This document shows, in pieces, positions 41,551 to 47,634 of a stretch of 47,634 nucleotides of DNA (position 1 is the first letter of the stretch; each line of letters begins with the position of its first letter). This DNA is from Rhizobium sp. Root483D2. Its GTDB lineage: Bacteria; Pseudomonadota; Alphaproteobacteria; Rhizobiales; Rhizobiaceae. Under the pieces are notes generated by a model. That model did not search any database, was not told the origin of the DNA, and saw only the letters and a program-made list of their open reading frames with translations. The position numbers were made by a program, and so were the translations under genes. The DNA lies in the NCBI RefSeq assembly GCF_001426685.1, contig NZ_LMFB01000010.1:244-47877 (forward strand), given 5' to 3'.

Positions 41551-42458
41551 AGCGCGGCACTTTCCGCCCGTGGTTCTCCGTCGCGGAACCAGAGACCGGT
41601 CGTGGGATCGACCGTGCCCGACCATTCCCATTCGGCCGGGCCGGTCATGATGACATGGTCGTCGCGCTCGCGCCATTCGATGGTGAGGATACCCGGCGGC
41701 GTGGCGCTGGCGACCGTGATTGCGACATTGCGGCCGGTGCGGCCGGTGCGGGCAGCCGAAACTGCGGCCGAACAGGCGGCCGAGCCGCAGGCGAGCGTCA
41801 GGCCGGCGCCGCGTTCCCAGGTGCGGGTGGTCACCGACATGGGCGAGGTGACCTGCGCAAGGGTGATATTGGCGCGCTCGGGAAACATCGGGTGGTTTTC
41901 GAGCAGCGGGCCGAAGCGTTCGAGATCGAACGACATGACATCGCGATCGACCCAGAAGATTGCATGCGGATTGCCCATCGACATGACGGAGGGCGAATGC
42001 AGGACCGGATCGTCGATCGGGCCGATCTGCAGCTCGATGCGGCTGGTATCGTAGAATTCTTCCGAAAGCGGAATCTTGTCCCAGGCAAAAACGGGCGTGC
42101 CCATATCGACGGAAATGGTCCCATCGGCATGTTCCTGCGCATTCAGGATGCCGGCGACGGTCTGGAAGGTGAACGCCTTCTTGCCGGTCTCGGCTGCAAG
42201 CGCCTGCACGACGCAACGCGTACCGTTGCCGCAGGCCTGCGCCTTTGAACCGTCGGAATTGAGGATGTCGATAAACGCGTCGGTGCCCTCGGCCTTCGGA
42301 TCATGGATCGCCATGATCTGGTCGAACCGGGTATCGGCATGCGCATTGAGCGCAATGGCCGCCTCAGGCGTCACCTTGTCCCGGCGCCCACGCATATCAA
42401 CGACCAGGATCTTGTTGCCAAGCCCGTTCATGACAGCGAATTCGACCGGAGTGCTCAT
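41547..42458 (-). CDS. dapF: Diaminopimelate epimerase
   Basis: 303 residues. It converts LL- to meso-diaminopimelate for lysine and peptidoglycan. The two catalytic cysteines are in [20 protein letters not shown] and [15 protein letters not shown], on the two halves of the pseudo-symmetric fold; [19 protein letters not shown] opens the protein. ATG 42458 is used, but ATG 42467 and 42473 are possible starts. It is translationally coupled to mtaB by a four-base TTGA overlap. Upstream at 42555 lies a palindromic repeat. Confidence 0.95.
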   Translation of the reverse strand: MSTPVEFAVMNGLGNKILVVDMRGRRDKVTPEAAIALNAHADTRFDQIMAIHDPKAEGTDAFIDILNSDGSKAQACGNGTRCVVQALAAETGKKAFTFQTVAGILNAQEHADGTISVDMGTPVFAWDKIPLSEEFYDTSRIELQIGPIDDPVLHSPSVMSMGNPHAIFWVDRDVMSFDLERFGPLLENHPMFPERANITLAQVTSPMSVTTRTWERGAGLTLACGSAACSAAVSAARTGRTGRNVAITVASATPPGILTIEWRERDDHVIMTGPAEWEWSGTVDPTTGLWFRDGEPRAESAAL

Positions 42459-42554
42459 GACATTCATTTCCATCGTTTCTTGGGGTCTATATGGCGGAAA
42501 CGGGGACAAATTACCAGTGGGCCTTCCCCTTGGTTGAGCGGGCAGGCGGCCGTT

Positions 42555-42702
42555 CCCCTTCTCCCCTGGGGGAGAAGGCGCCCGAAGGGCGGTTGAGGGG
42601 GTTGTTCGGCAGATTCTGGGTCGATGGCAGGGTGTGTGGAGTTGGCTTCGCCCTCCTCATCCGGCGCTTTGCGCCACCTCTCCCCGCTGGGGAGAAGAGG
42701 GG
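42555..42702. repeat. Mosaic palindromic intergenic repeat pair
   Basis: The left copy at 42555-42601 has hairpin 1 (CTTCTCCCC with GGGGAGAAG), hairpin 2 (CGCCC-GAA-GGGCG) and a GAGGGGG tail. The right copy at 42651-42702 is inverted, with GGCGC-TTT-GCGCC and CTCTCCCC-GCT-GGGGAGAAG. The design matches that of the elements in ftsY. It fills most of the gap between dapF and the GFA gene. Confidence 0.75.
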
Positions 42703-42817
42703 GTGCGCGGCGGTTTCGATGTCCATAACCAGCTATTGTCCGGTTTTTTTGCGGGCACATGGTTGTGGTCTTTCCCGGCGCGGGCCAATCTGTCGCTCGC
42801 CGATGCGGAGACATGCC

Positions 42818-43234
42818 ATGCCCGAAAGACCCCAGCTGCTCACCGGAAAGTGCCTCTGCGGCTCTGTCGAATACGAGGTCGAGGACGCTTTTGAATATGC
42901 GATGAACTGCCATTGCTCCAACTGCCGCCGCACCACCGGATCGGCGTTCAAGCCGATCGCTGGGATCGCGCGGGAGCGGATGCGGGTCTTGAAGGGCGAT
43001 GAGGCGGTTTTGGTTTACGGCAATCCCGATGAGGCGCACGACGTGCATTGCGCCACCTGCGGTTCGCTGGTCTATTCGGTGGTGCGTGAAGGCGCCTATG
43101 TCCATGTGCCGATGGGCACGCTGGCCGATACCCCCACGATCCGTCCCACGGCGCATATTTTCGTCGGCTCGAAAGCGCCGTGGTACGATATCACCGACGG
43201 TCTACCGCAGTACCGGGAGTTCCCGGACGGTTGA
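42818..43234 (+). CDS. GFA-family protein (glutathione-dependent formaldehyde-activating type)
   Basis: 138 residues. Zinc-binding fold of the GFA/CENP-V family: the first cysteine pair in GKCLCGSVEYE, then NCHCSNCRRTTGSAF, and HCATCGSLVYS. In characterised Gfa enzymes the zinc centres were proposed to help condense formaldehyde with glutathione; most family members have no assigned reaction. The start ATG 42818 has GGAG nine bases upstream. It stands alone between a repeat element and the convergent putA gene. Confidence 0.9.
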   Translation: MPERPQLLTGKCLCGSVEYEVEDAFEYAMNCHCSNCRRTTGSAFKPIAGIARERMRVLKGDEAVLVYGNPDEAHDVHCATCGSLVYSVVREGAYVHVPMGTLADTPTIRPTAHIFVGSKAPWYDITDGLPQYREFPDG

Positions 43235-43313
43235 GGCCGCCACGGGACGGCACCCAACCGAACCACACGGATGAAAGCATGCGATGCGCCTCCATCCGGA
43301 GCAGAAAACCTCC

Positions 43314-46300
43314 TTACCCGATCGACATCAGGCTGGCATTTCCGCCGGCGGCTGCCGTATTGATGCTGGTCGAAACTTCTTCCAGCAGCCAGTTGAGGCA
43401 ATAGGCATCCGGGTTCTTGGCAAGCTCGGCCGTCGATGCGGCCTGGACCAGAACCAGCGGGCCGGGGAGGGTGGCGATCTGCCTGTTGACGGTGCGCACA
43501 CGCTCCGCCTCGCCCTCGATCAGCGCGCCGGCAAACGGCACGTCCATGCGCCAGTCGGCCGTGAAGGACACGCGGGCGGCGACGGTGCCCGGCAGGGAAG
43601 CCAGAGCTTCCTTGAGGCCGGATGTGGTATCGACCACGGCCGTATTGCCGGTTGCGAATACGGCGGCAAGCTGGCGGTAAAGGCCATCGGCCGTCTGCGG
43701 CACCAGCAGGATCTTTCCGCGCGGATGCAGGGCGTAGAGGTTGATTTCGCCAACCGGCCCGGCAAGCTCGGTCGTGAGGCCGAGCGCCGACTGGCTGCCG
43801 GTCTCGCGGGCGTCCTGCGCCTGGGTTCTCAGGCCCTTGCTATCCAGCCACTTGGCGAAATCGAGCAGAACTGGATCGGTATGAACCGAGCTGTGCTGCG
43901 GCGGCACCGGCGGCGTGGTGACGAGACGGCCGAGATAGAGCGGGCCGCCGGCTTTCGGACCGGTGCCCGACAGGCCGCGCCCGCCGAAGGGCTGGACGCC
44001 GACGACGGCGCCGATGATGTTGCGGTTGACGTAGAGATTTCCGGCCTTCACCCGCGAGGTGACATGGGCAATGGTCTCGTCGAGGCGCGTGTGCAGCCCG
44101 AATGTCAGGCCGTAGCCGGTGGCATTGATGTCGTCGATCAGCCGGTCGAGATCGTCGCGCTCGTAACGCAGCACATGCAGGACCGGGCCGAAGACTTCGC
44201 GCTTGAGGTCGGAAAGCTGCTTCAGCTCGATGATCGTCGGCGGCACGAACGTGCCGTCGGCCGTGGCTGGAGATAGCGCGATCTGCTCGACCTTGGCGCC
44301 GATGCCGCGCATGGCGTCGATATGCTTGTCGATGATCTCCTTGGCTTCCGCCGTGATGACCGGGCCGACATCGACAGCCAGGCGGTCGGTGCGGCCGATA
44401 TCGAGCTCGTGCAGCGCGCCCTTCAGCATGGTGAGTACGCGGTCGGCAACATCGTCCTGCAGGCAGAGCACGCGCAGCGCCGAGCAGCGCTGGCCGGCGC
44501 TGTCGAAGGCGGACGCAATGACATCGCCAACGACCTGTTCGGCAAGGGCCGAACTGTCAACGATCATGGCGTTTTGGCCGCCGGTTTCGGCAATGAGCGG
44601 CACCGGCTTGCCCGATGCGGACAGCCGCTCAGTCAGCTGCGCCTGGATCAGCCGGGCGACCTCGGTCGAGCCGGTGAACATCACGCCGGCAATATTCGGC
44701 GCGCCGACCAGGGCTGCGCCGACACGGCCGTCGCCCGGAAGCAGTTGCAGCGCTTCCGGCGGGATGCCGGCCTCATGCAGGATGCGCACGCCTTCGGCCG
44801 CGATCAGCGGGGTTTCTTCGGCGGGCTTGGCCAGAACCGGATTTCCGGCGACCAGCGCTGCGGCGATCTGGCCGCAGAAGATGGCCAGCGGAAAATTCCA
44901 CGGGCTGATGCAGACGATGGGGCCGAGCGCCTGATGGGATGGACCAAGCGTGCGGGTTGCCTGTTCGGCATAGTAGCGCAGGAAGTCGATGGCTTCGCGC
45001 ACTTCGGCAATCGCGTTGGGCAGCGACTTGCCGGCTTCGCGCACGATCAGGCCAAGCAGCTTGGGCATGCTGGCCTGCATCAGGTCGGCGGCGCGCACCA
45101 GGCATTGGGCGCGCTCGGTGGGCGGAACGGCACTCCATCCGGCCCCCTCGGCGAGCGCGATCTCGATGGCCCGGCGGGCATCGTCGGCAGCGGTCTCGAC
45201 AACGGAGCCGACGACATCGCGGTGATCGCCGGGATTGAGGACAAGACGGCTCTCGCCGCGCAGCTTTTCAGAGCAAAGATGCGGTGCGGCCGTCCAGTCG
45301 ATCGCAGCGCTCGCTTTCAGTGCTTCCGAAAGCATGGCCAGAGACGTTTCGTTGGAAAGATCGAGGCCTGCGGAATTGCTGCGGCCGGCATAAAGGTCGA
45401 CAGGCAGTTTGATCTGTTCATGCTGGGCGCCCATGACGGGCATGGCGCGCACGGTATCGACAGGGTCGGCGATCAGCTCGTCGATCGAGACGGCCGGATC
45501 GGCAATGCGGTTGACGAAGGAGGAATTGGCGCCGTTTTCCAGCAGGCGGCGCACGAGATAGGCAAGCAGCGTCTCATGCGTGCCAACCGGCGCATAGATG
45601 CGGCAGGGGCGGTCAAGATTGGCCTTGCCGACAACCTCGTCATAAAGTGGTTCACCCATGCCATGCAGGCATTGGAACTCGTATTTTCCCACCTTGAAGT
45701 CGGGCCCGGCCATTTCGTAGATCGCCGCCAGCGACTGGGCATTGTGCGTGGCGAACTGCGGGAAGATCACATCGGCCGCATCCAGCAATTTGCGCGCGCA
45801 GGCGATGTAGGAAATGTCGGTGTAGATCTTGCGGGTATAGACCGGGAAACCATCGAGGCCATCGATCTGGGCACGCTTGATCTCGGCATCCCAATAGGCG
45901 CCCTTGACGAGGCGCACCATCATCCGGTGACCGGAGCGGCGGGCGAGATCGATGATGAAATCGAGAACGAACGGGCAGCGCTTGCCATAGGCCTGGACGA
46001 CGAAGCCCATGCCGTTCCAGCCCGACAAGGCAGGATCGAGGCGCAGCGCTTCGAGCAGGTCCAGCGACATTTCCAGCCGGTCTGCCTCTTCCGCGTCTAT
46101 ATTGAGGCCGATGTCGTAGCTCTTGGCAATCAGCGCCAATGCCCTCACCTTGGGCAGCAGCTCAGCCATGACGCGGGCGCTCTGGGCGCGGACATAGCGC
46201 GGATGCAGCGCCGAGAGCTTGATCGAAATGCCGGGGCCTTCATAGATACCGCGGCCGTTCGAGGCCTTGCCGATCGCATGAATGGCATTTTCGTAATCGG

Positions 46301-47006
46301 CATAGTAGCGCTTGGCATCAGCGGCGGTGGTCGCGGCCTCGCCCAGCATGTCGTAGGAATAGCGGAAACCCTTGGCCTCCAGCGGGCGCGAACGCTTCAG
46401 CGCCTCGTCGATGGTTTCGCCGGTGACGAACTGCTCGCCCATCATCCGCATCGCCATGTCGACGCCACGGCGGATTACCGGTTCGCCGGCGCGCGCGATC
46501 AGCCGCGTCAGCGCTGCCGAGAGGCTGCGGTCATTGACGGTGGAGGTCAGCTTGCCGGTGACGACGAGGCCCCAGGTGGCGGCATTGACGAACAGGGACC
46601 GGCCGCCGCCAATATGCGAGCGCCAGTCGCCATCGGCAATCTTGTCGCGGATCAGCGCATCGCGCGTGGCCGTGTCGGGAATCCGCAAAAGCGCTTCGGC
46701 CAGGCACATCAGCGCCACGCCTTCCTGGCTCGACAGCGAATATTCATGCACCAGCCCTTCGACGCCGGAGCCCTTGTGCTTGGCGCGCAAGGCAGTAATC
46801 AGCTTGCGCGCGGTGGTTTTGGCCCGGGCGCGGATATCCTCGCGCAGGGTGGCGGCGGCGACCAGCGGCGGCAGGCACTCGGTTTCCGGCAGGCGGTAAG
46901 CGGCGGTGATTGCCTGGCGCAGCTTTGTCTGCGCGGCGATCGGCGGCGCAAAATCGGCAAAGGGAGCTGATGGTGCAGAGGTATCTTGCGGCTGCGGCAG
47001 GCTCAT
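43314..47006 (-). CDS. putA: Bifunctional proline dehydrogenase / L-glutamate gamma-semialdehyde dehydrogenase
   Basis: 1230 residues. It oxidises proline to glutamate. The FAD proline dehydrogenase barrel lies at about 190-480 (GRGIYEGPGISIKLSALHPR, GLNIDAEEADRLEMSLDLLE, VQAYGKRCPFVLDFIIDLAR, RLVKGAYWDAEIKRAQIDG). The aldehyde dehydrogenase lies at about 560-1030, with LIAETGGQNAMIVDSSAL (general base Glu) and the catalytic Cys in AGQRCSALRVLCLQ. A C-terminal ALDH-like domain follows to the end. No ribbon-helix-helix DNA-binding start is visible, so it is the two-function type, not the self-regulating E. coli form. The start ATG 47006 has AAGGGACGA upstream. No Lrp-type PutR is in view. Confidence 0.96.
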   Translation of the reverse strand: MSLPQPQDTSAPSAPFADFAPPIAAQTKLRQAITAAYRLPETECLPPLVAAATLREDIRARAKTTARKLITALRAKHKGSGVEGLVHEYSLSSQEGVALMCLAEALLRIPDTATRDALIRDKIADGDWRSHIGGGRSLFVNAATWGLVVTGKLTSTVNDRSLSAALTRLIARAGEPVIRRGVDMAMRMMGEQFVTGETIDEALKRSRPLEAKGFRYSYDMLGEAATTAADAKRYYADYENAIHAIGKASNGRGIYEGPGISIKLSALHPRYVRAQSARVMAELLPKVRALALIAKSYDIGLNIDAEEADRLEMSLDLLEALRLDPALSGWNGMGFVVQAYGKRCPFVLDFIIDLARRSGHRMMVRLVKGAYWDAEIKRAQIDGLDGFPVYTRKIYTDISYIACARKLLDAADVIFPQFATHNAQSLAAIYEMAGPDFKVGKYEFQCLHGMGEPLYDEVVGKANLDRPCRIYAPVGTHETLLAYLVRRLLENGANSSFVNRIADPAVSIDELIADPVDTVRAMPVMGAQHEQIKLPVDLYAGRSNSAGLDLSNETSLAMLSEALKASAAIDWTAAPHLCSEKLRGESRLVLNPGDHRDVVGSVVETAADDARRAIEIALAEGAGWSAVPPTERAQCLVRAADLMQASMPKLLGLIVREAGKSLPNAIAEVREAIDFLRYYAEQATRTLGPSHQALGPIVCISPWNFPLAIFCGQIAAALVAGNPVLAKPAEETPLIAAEGVRILHEAGIPPEALQLLPGDGRVGAALVGAPNIAGVMFTGSTEVARLIQAQLTERLSASGKPVPLIAETGGQNAMIVDSSALAEQVVGDVIASAFDSAGQRCSALRVLCLQDDVADRVLTMLKGALHELDIGRTDRLAVDVGPVITAEAKEIIDKHIDAMRGIGAKVEQIALSPATADGTFVPPTIIELKQLSDLKREVFGPVLHVLRYERDDLDRLIDDINATGYGLTFGLHTRLDETIAHVTSRVKAGNLYVNRNIIGAVVGVQPFGGRGLSGTGPKAGGPLYLGRLVTTPPVPPQHSSVHTDPVLLDFAKWLDSKGLRTQAQDARETGSQSALGLTTELAGPVGEINLYALHPRGKILLVPQTADGLYRQLAAVFATGNTAVVDTTSGLKEALASLPGTVAARVSFTADWRMDVPFAGALIEGEAERVRTVNRQIATLPGPLVLVQAASTAELAKNPDAYCLNWLLEEVSTSINTAAAGGNASLMSIG

Positions 47007-47194
47007 CGAAATCGTCCCTTTTCGAAGCTGTCGGGCGCACGCGGCGTGGCCCGGAATGGATGGGCGCAAAATAGGGCAGAGGTCTCCGGATAGCTATCCG
47101 GGAAAATAAGCCAAATGCCGGATGTTTCACCGAAACAGATTGTTTAAACCGTACACCATGCGGGCATATCGAAATCGAGCCGGATGATCCGGTG

Positions 47195-47509
47195 TCAGAG
47201 AAGAACTTTCTGCGAAAGTTTGTGACGCGCCATCAGACATTCATCATCACCGGGCATGCAGGTGCGGCAAACGATCGGGCGCACCGCATAGATCTTGCAG
47301 CCGACATGGACGCCAAGCTTGCCGTCGAGCGCCAGACAGCGATTGTCCTCGCAACGCATGCCGCCGAGATCGGCCGAAACATATTCCGGCGGTATAAGGT
47401 CGAGATCCGCATCCGTCTCCAGCGAAAAACGCGGCCAATCCTGCGAATAACTGCAGCAGGCGCCACAACTCTGGCAGTCGAAATCATCAGTGGGAACGGC
47501 AAGGGTCAT
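47195..47509 (-). CDS. YkgJ-family cysteine-cluster protein
   Basis: 104 residues. Cysteine-rich YkgJ/UPF0153 type: DFDCQSCGACCSYSQDWPRF, then CEDNRCLAL, CKIYAVRPIVCRTCMPGDDE. The conserved cysteines probably bind zinc or an iron-sulfur cluster; the reaction is unknown. The start ATG 47509 fits the family. It lies upstream of putA on the same strand with 189 bp between, and the putA promoter probably lies in that gap (47007-47194). Confidence 0.88.
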   Translation of the reverse strand: MTLAVPTDDFDCQSCGACCSYSQDWPRFSLETDADLDLIPPEYVSADLGGMRCEDNRCLALDGKLGVHVGCKIYAVRPIVCRTCMPGDDECLMARHKLSQKVLL

Positions 47510-47555
47510 GCGGCGAACGTAGCATGGAATTGGGGAAAGGTGGAAGGCCGCGCAC

Positions 47556-47577
47556 TCCCCTTCTCCCCTGCGGGGAC
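47556..47577. repeat. Partial palindromic element near the window end
   Basis: It reads CCCCTTCTCCCCTGCGGGGA, matching the outer arm of the repeat at 42555 but then ending. It is probably a truncated copy. The remaining bases to 47634 show no gene. Confidence 0.45.
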
Positions 47578-47634
47578 CGTTGCATAATCGTCGAATTGAC
47601 TGATGTGGCCACAGGATAAGCGAGTTCTTGTGCC

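Noticed and set aside
44322..46970. 882-codon open frame on plus, opposite putA
   Set aside because: It lies wholly antisense to a well-conserved PutA, with repetitive low-complexity composition. Long antisense frames are expected in GC-rich genes.

Overview
The window looks like a chromosomal segment from a high-GC alphaproteobacterium of the Rhizobiaceae (Rhizobium/Agrobacterium-like). The grounds are the gene content and order (rpmH-rnpA-yidC; dapF-mtaB-ftsY-septation protein A-DUF2585; dapD, argB, a PutA of about 1230 residues) and rhizobial-type palindromic intergenic repeats. Genus is inferred from remembered gene order and protein style, not from a search. No transposase, phage gene or CRISPR array was seen.

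Layout. 1-5.7 kb: a GreA-like factor with an altered acidic tip, a VOC protein, a degenerate SDR divergent from an AraC regulator, an aldo/keto reductase and a soluble GAF histidine kinase. 5.7-10.5 kb: DUF805 and dapD (minus), a LOG-family protein, a small flavin-binding-type protein whose ribosome binding site lies in a hairpin, then a DUF2946-like protein and a PepSY membrane protein. 10.5-16 kb: repeats, an EF-hand protein, a HAD nucleotidase, a sterol desaturase-like hydroxylase, a methyltransferase, a DMT exporter and an isocitrate lyase/PEP mutase-family enzyme. 16-28.2 kb: argB, engB/yihA and yidC-rnpA-rpmH, all on minus, separated by two blocks of accessory-looking genes. One block is ECF sigma, anti-sigma, fasciclin, exported MsrB and DUF1269. 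The other is two DMT exporters, two LysR regulators and a tautomerase.

28.2-34.8 kb: a chemoreceptor with a C-terminal NWEEF tether; a tight three-gene unit of TVP38 membrane protein, MerA-like flavoprotein and orphan membrane histidine kinase; and a tRNA-Arg(ACG). 34.9-43.2 kb (mostly minus): an unknown 80-residue protein, an aldo/keto reductase, a YigZ-type protein, DUF2585, septation protein A, ftsY, mtaB and dapF, then a GFA-family protein on plus. 43.3-47.5 kb: putA and a small cysteine-cluster protein.

Main points for a second look: (i) ftsY carries a 201-bp, exactly in-frame insertion made of two inverted copies of a palindromic repeat, related in design to intergenic elements at 42.6 kb and 47.6 kb; (ii) an 8-bp hairpin sequesters the ribosome binding site of the gene at 8112; (iii) the SDR at 1.4-2.1 kb seems to have lost its catalytic residues; (iv) a sigma/anti-sigma/fasciclin/exported MsrB cluster resembles an envelope stress regulon; (v) the flavoprotein-kinase unit lacks both the usual catalytic histidine of the flavoprotein family and a partner response regulator. 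I did not find a clear entirely new multi-gene defence or mobile system.
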